This document shows positions 10,679-21,773 of a stretch of 64,000 nt of DNA, piece after piece. A program made the translations under genes and the position numbers. The notes beneath the pieces were generated by a model, which saw nothing but the letters and a program-made list of their open reading frames with translations, had not been told where the DNA came from and did not search any database. Every line of letters starts with the position of its first letter. Within the stretch, counting starts at the first letter, position 1. The DNA is from Nemania diffusa (Eukaryota; Ascomycota; Sordariomycetes; Xylariales; Xylariaceae): positions 3,410,001-3,474,000 of the forward strand of contig JBBPUQ010000001.1 of assembly GCA_038501195.1 (NCBI GenBank). The letters run 5' to 3'.

Positions 10679-13600
10679 ATGGCGGGTCAATTGCGCTACG
10701 ACGGCCAGGTCGCCGTCATCACTGGCGCTGGCGGTGGTTTGGGAAAAGCATATGCTACATTTTTCGCCTCGAGAGGAGCCAAGGTCGTTGTTAACGATCT
10801 CGGTGGCTCCTTTAAGGGCGAGGGCAATTCGACAAAGGTATGTATCATTGATGCATCTCCAACACCCTTCTTTCACATCCCCCTTCCTCGTATTGATTGA
10901 TCGTGATTGCTCGAGCGCTCTTCGGCTAACATCATTAATTGCGATTTACTAGGCTGCTGATGTAGTGGTCAATGAGATCAAAGCCGCCGGCGGTGAGGCA
11001 GTGGCCAACTATGACAGTGTCGAAAACGGCGACAAGATCATCGAAACCGCCATCAAGGCTTTCGGCCGTATCGATATCCTCATCAACAACGCTGGCATCC
11101 TGCGTGATGTCAGCTTCAAGAACATGAAAGATGCAGATTGGGACCTGATCATGACGGTGCACGTCAAGGGCGCTTACAAATGCGCCCGTGCAGCCTGGCC
11201 CTACTTCCGTAAGCAGAAGTATGGTCGTGTCGTCAACACTGCTTCAGCTGCTGGCCTCTTCGGTAACTTTGGTCAGGCCAACTACTCGGCCGCCAAGCTA
11301 GCCATGGTTGGTTTCACAGAGACTCTCGCTAAGGAGGGCGCCAAGTATAACATTGTTAGCAATGTCATTGCCCCCATCGCCGCTAGTCGCATGACTGAAA
11401 CAATCATGCCTCCGGAGATGTTGGAGAATCTCAAGCCTGACTGGGTTGTGCCCCTCGTGGCCGTCTTAGTCCACAAGGATAACACCAGTGAGAACGGCTC
11501 CATCTTCGAAGCTGGCGGCGGTCACATCGCCAAGTTCAGATGGGAGCGATCAAGCGGTCTACTCCTCAAGGCAGATGAGAGCTATACGCCCAGTGCCGTT
11601 ATCAAGCAGTGGAGCAAGGTTTCTGACTTTTCAAATCCCCAATATCCTTCTGGAGTGAATGACTTTGTTGGTCTCCTCGAGGAATCGATGAAACTTGGCC
11701 CCAGCCCTCAAGGAGAAAAGATTGACTTCACAGGCCGCGTGGCTTTGGTGACTGGTGGCGGCGCTGGTATCGGCCGTGCTTACTGCCTCGCCTTTGCTAA
11801 GGCTGGAGCATCAGTTGTTGTCAACGATCTCGTAAACCCAGACACGGTTGTAAACGAGATCAAGAAACTTGGAGGCAAGGCAGCTGGTGTCAAGGCTTCT
11901 TCCGAAGATGGTGACGCGGTTGTCAAGGGCGCTATTGATGCATTTGGCCGACTTGATATCATTGTCAACAACGCTGGCATCCTTCGAGACAAAGCTTTCG
12001 CCAACATGGACGATAAACTATGGGACCCTGTTATGAACGTACATCTTCGAGGTACTTACAAGGTCACCAAAGCTGCCTGGCCTATCTTCCTTAAGCAAAA
12101 GTACGGGCGTATCATCAACACCACTTCAACAAGTGGCATCTACGGTAACTTCGGGCAAGCCAACTATTCTGCGGCTGTAAGTTGAAAACGAGCCAATTTA
12201 AATTATAGGTGCTAACACTAGTGTTCATTTAGAAATTGGGCATATTAGGTCTTTCTCGAGCCCTCGCGCTTGAGGGTGCCAAATACAACATCTACGTCAA
12301 CACCATCGCCCCCAACGCTGGAACTCAGATGACAGCCACTATTCTACCCCCGGAGCTAGTACAAGCTTTCAAGCCCGACTACATAGCTCCCCTGGTCCTC
12401 GCTCTTTCAAGCGACAAGATCCCTGAAAACCCTACTGGCGGTCTGTACGAAGTTGGTTCTGGTTGGTGCGGCCGGACACGATGGCAGCGTTCCGGAGGTG
12501 CCAGCTTCCCGGTTGATGTTAAATTAGAACCTGAGGAGGTCGCTAAGAACTGGGCTAAAATCCTGGACTTCGAGGATGGTCGGGCAGACCACCCTGAAAA
12601 AACTTCATCCTCAATAGAAAAGGTCATGGCTAATATGGACAACAAACGAGGGGCATCTAAGGTATGAGCCTTTCTCTTTCCTCAGTGGCTCCCTTTTCTA
12701 CTGTACATATAAATATTACACTAGGATAGTTCGAATGCGACTGTTTTTAATGTTGACAACATGTTTTCTACTTAGCAGACTGGCGCAAGCAACGAGTATC
12801 TTCAGGCACAGGAGAAGGCCAAGAAAGCGAAGTCGGAAGCAACCGAGTTCAACTACACAGACCGAGATGTCACGCTATATAACCTAGGTATCGGTGCCAA
12901 GCGTACAGATCTTTCTTATGTGTTCGAGGGCAGCGAGAATTTCCAAGTACTCCCCACATACGGTGTCATTCCACAGTTCGATACCAATATGCCCTTCAGC
13001 TTCGACGATGTGGTACCCAACTTTTCTCCCATGATGTTACTTCACGGCGAGCAATATCTCGAAGTCAAAAAGTACCCTATTCCCACCACAGCAAGGACTA
13101 AGAATTATGGCAAATTAATCGAAGTCGTCGATAAGGGCTCCGCCGCCATCCTCAAGAGTGGCGTCACCACTGTTAATGCCGAGAATGGCGAAGAGCTATT
13201 CTACAACGAATCGACCGTCTTCCTTCGAGGCTGCGGTGGATTTGGTGGCCAGAAAAAGCCCGCTGATCGTGGTGCCGCCACCGCTCCTAACACTCCTCCC
13301 AAGAGGGCTGCTGATGTTGTAGTCGAGTCAGCAACAACTGCCGAGCAAGCTGCGATATACCGCCTGAGCGGTGATTATAAGTGAGTATCTCCGTTCTATA
13401 TCCCCTTTTCCCTACTGCACAAGGAATTGAGTACCGTATTTACCCTTCCGGTACTACCTGACTAACTTATTATCCTTTTCGAAGCCCTCTTCACATTGAC
13501 CCCAGCTTCGCTAAGATGGGCGGGTTCAAGGAGCCTATTTTGCACGGCCTGTGCTTCATGGGAATCGCGAGCAAAGCAGTCTACGAAAGCTTCGGTCCAT

Positions 13601-13779
13601 ACAAGAATATCAAAGTCCGGTTCGCTGGCTCCGTCTTTCCCGGCCAGACTCTCGTCACGGAGATGTGGAGGGAAGGAAACAAGGTCATCTTTCAGGCCAA
13701 GGTCAAGGAGACGGGCAAGCTCGCCATTTCGGGCGCCGCCGCTGAGTTAGTGGATGGCGCGAAGAACGAGAAGTTGTAG
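10679..13779 (+). CDS. FOX2: Peroxisomal multifunctional beta-oxidation enzyme (SDR-SDR-hydratase 2)
   Basis: Five exons (10679-10837, 10953-12176, 12233-12661, 12776-13380, 13485-13779) give 903 aa, the usual size for fungal Fox2. Domain order: SDR dehydrogenase 1 ([10 protein letters not shown] at 17-26; catalytic S151, Y164, K168), SDR dehydrogenase 2 ([10 protein letters not shown] near 320; the second SNYSAAK-type motif spans intron 2), then an enoyl-CoA hydratase 2 / MaoC hot-dog domain with SGDYNPLHIDP near residue 805. It converts trans-2-enoyl-CoA to 3-ketoacyl-CoA through the D-3-hydroxy intermediate. The acceptor of intron 3 is a TAGCAG tandem (NAGNAG), so one extra Gln may be included or skipped. 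The protein ends Glu-Lys-Leu, not the classical SKL/AKL peroxisomal signal. Exon 4 carries a low-complexity insert rich in Ala, Pro and Lys inside the hydratase region. Confidence 0.95.
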
Positions 13780-14732
13780 AACTCGTTACAATTAAAGAAT
13801 ATGGGGGAGGGGAAAGCCAGTGTATAGAATACAATTGACTGTGCAACAAGGATGTATTTGATTATATTTGCAAGTTGATGATTAATAAGATTATAAGTAC
13901 GAATACAAGAAAATCTATTGTTACTTCTAGGTCATCACTCATATGTCCTGCTCGTCTTTCGTAGAGAGTTTACTGGAGGAAGTACACAGGTAGCTACTTA
14001 GGTACTTATAGGGGGAACCCGGTTTTAGGACACGCTGGAACCCGCGTGTTTCCTCCGATACCCTGTCGAATTTTTCGTTATTTTGTTGCAATCTTTTTTT
14101 AGTTACACCCGCTGTTTTTATAAAACAAAGATGAAAAGGGGTTTCTGCTTTTATTACAACATTACTGCAATATTGTTGCAACATCGTGTTTTCCTGTAAC
14201 ACTGCATACGATAAAACAGCGTACAGGAACAAAAAAACTGGAACTGAAAGCTCTTCACTATCAGAAATGCTGCTCACAGCGCTGTCAACAACATGTCCCA
14301 AAAGGTTCCCCCCTATCATAAGTACCTTAGGTACTGTAGTTGATTCGATTGGTGCTTCGACCCCAATCGTATATTACATGGCTTCCCCTATTACACAACT
14401 ACACAACAACTGTTTTACAATCACCGCTCAGCCTAGATAACAGCGGAGCCTTTCGCTCGCTTTTGCCTTATTGTTTATTTTTCTCACAATCATTATTCTA
14501 CCCTCTTTTCGCAGTGTGAAAAACGATATCAAGCTATATGCGTAAAGCAATTCAGCTAGGAACCCGTCTCCACGCCATTCGCAGTGTTCACTCACACATT
14601 CCAGCCCCTTTTTATAAGCTTTGACCAAGGAGGTAGATTTAACGCAGCACATGATCACCACAGAACCGTTGAAGGAGGCGTTATACTTCACATTTTCGGC
14701 TACTGATCTACAGTGCCGTCAAAACTAGATAC
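13780..14732. other. Convergent intergenic spacer
   Basis: About 950 bases between the FOX2 stop and the stop of the minus-strand Arg/Asp-rich gene. Open frames across 13939-14691 have no family resemblance or splice logic. No RNA gene or repeat array seen. Confidence 0.5.
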
Positions 14733-15315
14733 CTAGGCGAAACAGAAGAAAGCAGCGAGCCATGACTTTTTCTGTCTCCGAGGCCTGTCTCGATCTCGAT
14801 CTCGATCTCTACCGTGCTCGTGATGGCGATGACTCCGGGACCTATGGGGATCGTCGCGGTCGCGGTCGCGGTCGCGGTTGTGCCGCGAGCCATGATGGCG
14901 CCCGCGACGGTCGTGCTCTTCGGGCTGCTCCCGCCTCACGTTATGGGCCCTCTCCCGGTCGAGCTCCTCGTCGCCGCTGCGCGTGTTCTCCGCGGGGGCG
15001 TCCTCGCCCCTGTGCGGCGCGCCGCTCTGCACGTAGTTCCACGTCCGGTGGGCCGTCGAGCCCTGCCAGAATCTCGGGTTCTGCACCGGCGAGTGCGACA
15101 GCCGCCGGTCCTCGGGCGAGCGCGCGTACTGGGGCGCCGAGCTGGACTGCCTACGGTTTCGCGTGGCGAAGAGAATAAGGTAAGCTAGAGAGCCGCGACA
15201 AGATTTCGAATTACTCGGGGGGCGATACGTACCCTCGGGTTCCCGCCGTGGTGGGTCTCCCGCGTGTGCCTGAGCCGGATGGGTGACGGCGATGCCGCTT
15301 GCTTTTTCCCGCCAT
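14733..15315 (-). CDS. Hypothetical basic Arg/Asp-repeat protein
   Basis: Two minus-strand exons: 15315-15233 (from ATG, phase 2) and 15150-14733. The intron has a GTACGT donor and a TAG acceptor (82 nt), and the product is 166 aa. An unspliced reading is also open from 15383, but only the spliced model uses the strong donor and keeps the frame. The N-terminus is basic (KSKRHRRH). The middle has an ordered-looking stretch, NPRFWQGSTAHRTWNYV. The second half has His/Arg/Asp repeats (RDRDRDRD twice), and the end is hydrophobic and aromatic with a Cys (SWLAAFFCFA). I do not recognise the family. RD repeats resemble splicing-related or RNA-binding proteins, but the sequence is too biased to infer a role. 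Confidence 0.6.
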
Positions 15316-16206
15316 GATCGTATCGGTTGATCTTTACGCCTTGCAAGGGTGTAGGCTTCTAGTTGGGTGGTACGCATGAGCACATGATTTCGATGGAGGT
15401 TTTACGGCGTGTTTAATACTTGTTCCTCGTAACCATCGAAGCCAAGGTAGAGTAGAGTAGGCGATCACCAAAATGACTGCTCAAGTACCTCAAACGGTCG
15501 CCCTAAGTGACGACTTCATTATACGAGGCACAACAAAGCAACCCCCCTTACTTTCATAGTCACTCCCTTGAAGTTGCCAAGCTAGTGATTGGGTATCAAG
15601 GCCGCTCTGGCTGTTAAAAGACTTACTCCCTTAGTATGGTGTTTATTAACATGTTGCCCTAATGGCATTCGCCTTGCAACCGCTTCAGTCTAGAGAAAAC
15701 TTATCGCCGTCACTGTAAGGTAGTCAAAAGTGCCAAGAAGTCCTTAGCTCTAATGGTTTCTCGGCTAGATGGCCACCGTAATCGATAGTCGTGTTCCTTG
15801 TTCAACCATACCAGATTTTCCTTGCGTATTGCACCAGGTTCTTCAAAACAAATGACATATTATGCAAACTTATGGAATATAGCTGATAGATAATAGTGTT
15901 TATTGATTATTCGGTTACTTCCGAATTATCTAGTCTAGTAGACTGGCACCAATGCTCATGTAGAGTATGCACGTACTCTTCATGAAAACAATGCCACTTT
16001 TCCCTTGCGGGACAGAGTTGTGTATCTAAGAACAACAAAAGACGACGACGCCTGTAGCACACTTATTAGCGCTTCGACCAGCTAATGGCGATGGCTGTGG
16101 TGGCTAGAACCGCCATGTCCCCCAGTTCGCCTACTGGACCCTCTCCCTGCCCTAGTCTACCATACCCGTGTCCGTGATCGTACTCCTCCGTTACATCGTC
16201 AATAAT
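15316..16206. other. Intergenic, no gene seen
   Basis: About 890 bases between two minus-strand genes. They hold the promoter of the Arg/Asp-rich gene and the 3' side of the repeat-protein gene. No structure that I can name. Confidence 0.5.
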
Positions 16207-16882
16207 TTAGCGCATAGTGCGTCTCTGCTGCTCTCTAGCCCATTCTGCTGTGCGATTCTGACCCGCAGAACTCCCTGGCTGTGTCGAATGCCGTACACTT
16301 GAGGATCGGTGGCTATGATTGCTCGGTCTCGCAGTACCTGCGGTTGAGGTACGGGAAGTATATGAACTTGCAGGGTATCCGCTTGAAGGTCGGTATGTGC
16401 TTGAACTTGAAGGGTATCCGCTTGAAGGTCGGTATGTGCTTGAACTTGCAGGATATCCACTTGAAGGATGGTATGTGCTTGAACTTGCAGTGTATCCGCT
16501 TGAAGGTTGGTATGTGCCTGAACTTGCAGTGTATCCGCTTGAAGGTTGGTATGTGCCTGAACTAGCAGTGTATCCGCTTGAAGGTTGGTATGTGCCTGAA
16601 CTTGCAGTGTATCCGCTTGAAGGTCGGTATGTGCTTGAACTTGCGGGGTGTGAACTTGAGGAGTGATGGTGTCCGCTAGCATAACTCCGAGGAGGAGGAG
16701 GAGGAGGAGGAGGCGGCGGCGGAGGAGGTCTCTGGGAATAGCTTCCTTGAGATGCACCTGATCTTCAAGGGAGTCAGTAAGTACTAAGGGGTCTATTAGC
16801 AAGTAGAATAAATCATCTACCTGTATGGATCAGGCCGTCTTGAAGTAGTGATGGTCTCTACGACCTTCCACCTCGGTATCAT
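16207..16882 (-). CDS. Low-complexity protein with 13-residue tandem repeats
   Basis: Two minus-strand exons: 16882-16821 (ATG plus 20 codons, phase 2) and 16762-16207, joined across a 58-nt intron with donor GTAGAT, a GCTAAT branch-like site and acceptor AAG. The product is 205 aa. The N-terminus reads VVETITTSRRPDPY, then a run of about a dozen Pro, a His/Ser stretch, seven to eight 13-residue repeats of the form GTYQPSSGYTASS, and a non-repetitive basic tail ending in AEWAREQQRRTMR. I chose this frame over the longer ATG-started frame on the same strand for three reasons: it explains both flanks, uses an intron, and gives a Gly/Ser/Tyr/Pro repeat instead of a Gln/Leu/His one. Function unknown; no signal peptide. 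It is probably an intrinsically disordered protein. Confidence 0.6.
16332..16643. repeat. 39-bp tandem repeat, about 8 copies
   Basis: Seven clear copies of a 39-bp unit start at 16371, 16410, 16449, 16488, 16527, 16566 and 16605; a degenerate eighth copy precedes them (about 16332-16370). Copies differ by a few substitutions only (for example GGTCGG versus GGTTGG) and never by an indel, so the 13-codon periodicity is kept. This fits a coding minisatellite under selection for frame. It is inside the repeat-protein gene on the minus strand. Confidence 0.9.
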
Positions 16883-18656
16883 ATTTTATGTTGTATACTT
16901 CGTTCGTCTAAGATTGCGTGTTCCTCGGGAGAATAGTAGATTGTAGGAGGAGCTGCTTGATGCCATGGGGCGTACCGTCTATTTATGTAACTAGTTTTTA
17001 TTTTCTTTCTAGTGACGCTATGACTGAATTCTATATGTGATATTCGAAAAGGACCACTAAGAATGGACAACGCCTTTCGTGAACCTTTGTCGGGAGGTAA
17101 ATATTTACTATATGTTCACATGTTGTAACGAGCTCGATGTACTGGTCGCCAAAATGAGATGTAGTTGGCTACCATCACTCACATGACGAAAATATGTGAT
17201 ACTAAAAAATTCTATCTATGTCACCAAAACAATGCTATGTAATACGCAAGGGAGAAGAGCGCTTAGGAGTGCTTAATCGACAGGATAGGGACCTCTGATA
17301 TCGGTGAACTAAGGGTGTAGGGAGGAATCCATAGATGTAAAACGACCTGTGCGTTCGTACTACGTAGTTTGCCACCATCCATCCTCCCACTCATTCTTAG
17401 AAATACATTTAGTCATGATCTCGAAATTGTGGAAGAGTTTGTACCACGATGCCTTCGATCTAGACTACGTAGTTCCTTCAGTGAGGTGCTATTCTAATAA
17501 AGGTTGCACATCGAGCTTTCTTAAATCAAACACGAAATATTGATTTATTCTTAGGACTGTATTAGGTAGATAGATAGGCTATAGCAAAACTTATAATACT
17601 TGACGTGAGGTTACTCATGCGCGTGACCGGACAACACTACTTAATTATATTCTTACGAGGTTGGAAGTCGTGCAGTAAATCTTGATCATGTTGTGTCTGA
17701 CTTCCTATCTTATAGCCTAGGGCTCTACATTTCGAAATGTCCGTATGACTACTCGTTAGTAGTTAAAAGCTTCCTTCTTACTCACATGTATATATACACG
17801 TGACCTTAAAAATCAAAGTCTGGGTTTCACTTTGCTGTACTTTTCCTCTGAGTTTAAACACTCAAACAGTTTAGCCTATTTTCTAGGGGTGAAAACAATT
17901 AGAAAATAGCAAACTAATATCAGCTTTTCTGTGATAAAAACATGAAGAGCCTGTGATTGCTAGAACAGACCGACACTTTCTCTCGCTCAATTGGCACGAT
18001 TATGCCGAAGACGGGGAAAACGAAGATCAGGACAATCGTCGCCTTTTGTGTGTAAAGCAACAGCCTTCTCGTCTTGAATCGCTTTTTCACTATATAACAC
18101 AAAATTAAGTTAAAAGATTAAGAAAATAGATAGAGACTATACAACATATTTTCATTATCCCGATGTAAACTCGCAAGAGGAAATGGTGGAGCGTATTGTT
18201 GTTGCGTATCGCATGTCTAATTGTGGTATTGTTTGTGCCTGCCCAGCGCTGTTCGAATAACAGAATTAGAGAGGGGATGACTTGCTAGTATTACTGCTAG
18301 TGAAAAATAAGTATATGCTATGAATTGACTAAATACAGTATATATTACTATTATAGTAAATTAGTGTCCATCTATCATAGTTATTATGCCTTTGACCTGA
18401 ACCACTAGGCGGGCTGGATCTCTGTTGTTACGCGTAAGAAATAGAAAAAGTAAATATTCTGTTGATTGATTTGCTTGCTCGCTCGCTAGTAACGCCCACC
18501 CAGATGCAATACCTATTCCATAGTTCCGTTTTAACAATATGACAAGTAAGGGAAGATACCCCTTGTGGTTTTTGTATCCATACTCCCGGCCCGGACCCTA
18601 CCTGAATAAACTCTAGTTTTGCATGGTTGACACAAACTCCAACATATCTAGTGATA
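16883..18656. other. AT-rich intergenic region, no gene seen
   Basis: About 1.8 kb upstream of the repeat-protein gene and downstream of the RBR ligase. It is AT-rich, especially 17540-18370, and lacks long open frames or paired splice sites. No transposase or reverse-transcriptase signature is visible in any frame given to me. Confidence 0.5.
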
Positions 18657-20729
18657 TTAGACGATGAGGTTCTCGACTATGAAATCACAAATCTCCTCCA
18701 TGGTTGGCATCCTACCACCAGCAAGCACGGATCCAAGGGCACCATCTCCACCGGTAAAGCCGACACCACCGGCGCCATTCTCGAGATAGGCTTTCTCCGC
18801 ATTTGAGAGTTCACGGCGTTCTGTTTCTTTCCATCTGCGCTCAGCGTCCGCCTTGGCTTTGCGTAAGATGGCGTCAGTATTTTCCGCTTCCCAGAGATTG
18901 CATTTGTTGCACTCCCCACATTGCCTACCGTCACCCTCGGGCCGGAAATGTTGGCAGAAGTGCTGGTAACCCTCATCCGAGGCGCCAATGTCCCTACGGC
19001 AGACGTAGCACATTTTGTAGCCGCAGGGACAAGTCAACTTATTACACCCTGCCGTCTTCACAAAAGACGTGTTGCAGCGTGGACATACGCGCTTTATCGC
19101 CATGGACATGGCCTGCTCAACCTGCGTGCGCAGGGCAATGAGGGATGACTCGTGACATAAGTGGATGTCTACCCAGGCTTTCGAACAGGACATGCATGAC
19201 ACGCGCCGGCAACCCGTATTTTGGCAAACGAACTTCAGGCCACGACGCCGGCGTTGGTAGCGGTTGAGTGCGGCCGCAAATTGTTGAGACACAAAGTGTC
19301 TAAATGAGCCATTCAAGCTCAGGACTAGACAAACTAAGCTGAGGGTGACTAAAATAAGGGAAGCGGGGGAGAGCGTGATAGCAACTAGGAGGAGGAAAGC
19401 ATTAAAAATCCCACGCGAGCGAACCTTGAGCGGGCGGGTATCATAGGGTATGTACAAATCATCGACTTCTGCATAGCTGCAGAAAGGACACCGAATCAAT
19501 GGCAGCCCACTTGAGAGAAGACCATGCTCCGCTAAGCGCTGGTCGAGTTTTTCTAGTATCTCGGCCCCCTTTTCTGCTTCATGCATAGCCCGCCGAATAT
19601 GTTCAGAAGAAATGCATCCTCCACAGTCAGTGGAGGAGACAGCCGGACATCGCAGTGTACCTGTGTCTTTGTGAATAGTACGCTGCCATCCTTGTCCAAA
19701 CACAGCCTCTGTTATAGACTGCTGGACACAGCGAAAGCAGACCATGTGACCCTCGGCACTGCAGGTCGTGATCTCTTCAAAGATGTAGTCAGTGTAGCAA
19801 CAGGCGCATTCGTAGGTAGCTTCACAAGCCTCGGCTTCTTCTGTCTGTACGGATAATGCGAGAGTACGATCGGCCTTTTCTCTTGCGGCCCTCTCGCGTG
19901 CCTTGAGGGGCACAATGAGTTCCTCAAAGAGCTCTCGGTCAAGTTCGGCATTGCCTGTTGCTTTCACCGCAGGTGCCAACGAGCCGCCCTCGACCATCCT
20001 CCAAGCGATCAAGGGATGTGCCTCGGCCTCCAAGGATGTGACGGGCTTTCGGCGGAACAGCGAGGAGATGGAAAACTTCCAAGTTTTGGACCATAGCTCA
20101 ACGAGGGTTGGGCGAGCATCGAGGTAGGAGTAGTTTGATTCGGAGAGCACGGCGTTGATAGTGGACTTGGAGAGACCTTTGAATTCGTGCAAAGCCAAGC
20201 CGCGAACTGCAGCCTTGTATGCGGGCGCCCTGAAGATCTCGGCTCTAGAGACAGGGGGTTTTGGACCGGTTTGTTCGTTGATGGTTCGCCGGCGGCCTTT
20301 GACGTAGGTTGAGGGATTCTTGAGCAGCATATCTGTAATGACAAACAACTTGGACTCGTCGGAGAAGCTGGAGAGCATCTCGCGGAATACCTCCACCTGG
20401 ATGTCCGGAAAAAGAGAAGACAGGTTCTCTAGATCATTGTTCAGGTCCCGGATGTTGTCTGACGGCCGAGCGACAGGCCCTAGCTGGGATTCGTCGATGA
20501 TATACTCGGATCTGGGGGAGGCATCGCTAGTCCGTAACTGTGAGTGTGAGTGCGAGTGTGATAGCGACGACGGCGACGGTGACGGCGACGGAGACGGCAA
20601 CGACGATGGCCCTATTGTCTGGTTCTGGCTCTGGCTCTGGCTGTTGCTCTGGCTATGGCTTTTGGAGTGGCTTCTCTTAGAAGAGCTCCTTCGCCTTGAC
20701 GAAGTTCCAAGCAAGTTAGAAAGTAACAT
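18657..20729 (-). CDS. RBR-type E3 ubiquitin ligase, RNF216/TRIAD3-like, with CUE-like region
   Basis: A single exon of 690 aa. Order: a Ser/Gln/His-rich N-terminus (1-75), a CUE-like helical segment (about 98-145, LSSLFPDIQVEVFREML), a conserved helical region, then RING1 (about 308-371, CACCYTDY...CFRCVQQ), IBR and Rcat. The Rcat reads CPRCNTSF...GCNKLTCPCGYKMCYVC; the acceptor cysteine should be C567 by analogy with other RBR ligases. It should take ubiquitin from an E2 as a thioester and pass it to a substrate. Oddly, the IBR is split: its first pair (RCPFCSYAE, ~413-420) is separated from its second part (VCQNTGCRRVSC, ~501) by about 80 residues. That insert holds a strongly hydrophobic stretch (~443-471) long enough for one or two membrane helices and a basic run RYQRRRRG. 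Confidence 0.9.
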   Translation of the reverse strand: MLLSNLLGTSSRRRSSSKRSHSKSHSQSNSQSQSQNQTIGPSSLPSPSPSPSPSSLSHSHSHSQLRTSDASPRSEYIIDESQLGPVARPSDNIRDLNNDLENLSSLFPDIQVEVFREMLSSFSDESKLFVITDMLLKNPSTYVKGRRRTINEQTGPKPPVSRAEIFRAPAYKAAVRGLALHEFKGLSKSTINAVLSESNYSYLDARPTLVELWSKTWKFSISSLFRRKPVTSLEAEAHPLIAWRMVEGGSLAPAVKATGNAELDRELFEELIVPLKARERAAREKADRTLALSVQTEEAEACEATYECACCYTDYIFEEITTCSAEGHMVCFRCVQQSITEAVFGQGWQRTIHKDTGTLRCPAVSSTDCGGCISSEHIRRAMHEAEKGAEILEKLDQRLAEHGLLSSGLPLIRCPFCSYAEVDDLYIPYDTRPLKVRSRGIFNAFLLLVAITLSPASLILVTLSLVCLVLSLNGSFRHFVSQQFAAALNRYQRRRRGLKFVCQNTGCRRVSCMSCSKAWVDIHLCHESSLIALRTQVEQAMSMAIKRVCPRCNTSFVKTAGCNKLTCPCGYKMCYVCRRDIGASDEGYQHFCQHFRPEGDGRQCGECNKCNLWEAENTDAILRKAKADAERRWKETERRELSNAEKAYLENGAGGVGFTGGDGALGSVLAGGRMPTMEEICDFIVENLIV

Positions 20730-21773
20730 ATCTGTTGATCAGTCTGCGGTCGGCACACATCAGCACACACCATGATCGCTTGGTTCTAAAGAACGCCAAG
20801 AAACAAACACATGGCCGAAGGCGGGAGAGGGAGATAATTTAAGTGTTTGTCGAGACAGGACTAAAAAGCTTCCTGTCGCGTGTTACGGTAGATACCTGGT
20901 GCAGCTAGATAGAATTAACTTCCCCGACCCGCAGGATGCGACCAGTTGCTACCTCCTTGTTGGTGTAGTTACAGTACCTCAAGTAGTATAAAATTGCTAC
21001 GTTTACGCTATAAGTATACCTACATAATACATAATACAGATACCTCCTACAGCTCTTACTGGGTCATAACCTACCTACATATGGGTAGGTAGGTACCTAA
21101 TACACTTAGCGCTAGGTTTCAACGCGAATTATTCAGCAACCACAACACCTATATAATTGAAAAAAGAAAAAGATTTATAGAATAGAATAGCTCTTTTCAA
21201 TGCGCATTTAATAAACCTGGTTACACTTAAAAAGCTGCGCTATTAGGTGCGGTTTTAGTATAAGCATATAGCTCTATATATATAACCTAAGCTTACATAT
21301 TATGGCTATTACCCAGTAAGAGCTGTGGGCCACTGTAACCTTACCTACTAACTGCATACCCCACTCCATATAATACCTAGGTACCTTGGCAGAACTTCTC
21401 CCAATACAACACACTTTTGTTCAAGAGACCTTTCTATATGATTTAACTATTAAAGTCCTACGTAATCCTTCTGTAGCTTCAGTAACTCTCCTGGTATTGT
21501 TTACACAGCTCTACTATACATGACATTGTTCAGGCTATAACATCTGACATGGGATTGTATAGACGATCAAGATGTCGCTATACCTCCGAATTTTTTCACG
21601 CCATATTTTTCTTTCCTCGTGTATTTTTCCTGATTTGAACCCTTCCTTTAGCAGAGTACCAGTAAGATACCTAGTCTTCGGTCGATACAGACTTCTCATC
21701 CTCACCGAGTTTTACCTTCCGAAAACCTTAACGGGCCATAGAGTATACTGATTACTAGATCTACGCCTTTTAG
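20730..21773. other. Intergenic region with CCTA/TAGG elements
   Basis: About 1 kb upstream of the RBR gene. It is AT-rich, with scattered CCTA/TAGG tetranucleotides. No coding-like segment. Confidence 0.5.
21069..21094. repeat. Perfect 10-bp inverted repeat
   Basis: ACCTACCTAC at 21069-21078 and its exact complement GTAGGTAGGT at 21085-21094 flank a 6-nt loop. It could form a small hairpin in DNA or RNA. It belongs to the TAGG-type elements common between genes in this window. Confidence 0.8.

Noticed and set aside
16332..16643. Regular short repeats that could look like a CRISPR array
   Set aside because: Units are directly adjacent without unique spacers, lie in a coding frame, and the genome is fungal.
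16191..16802. 203-residue minus-strand frame through the 39-bp repeats (Gln/Leu/His repeat)
   Set aside because: It depends on a start inside the intron of the better model and gives an unnatural repeat; another frame on the same strand explains the flanks and splice sites.
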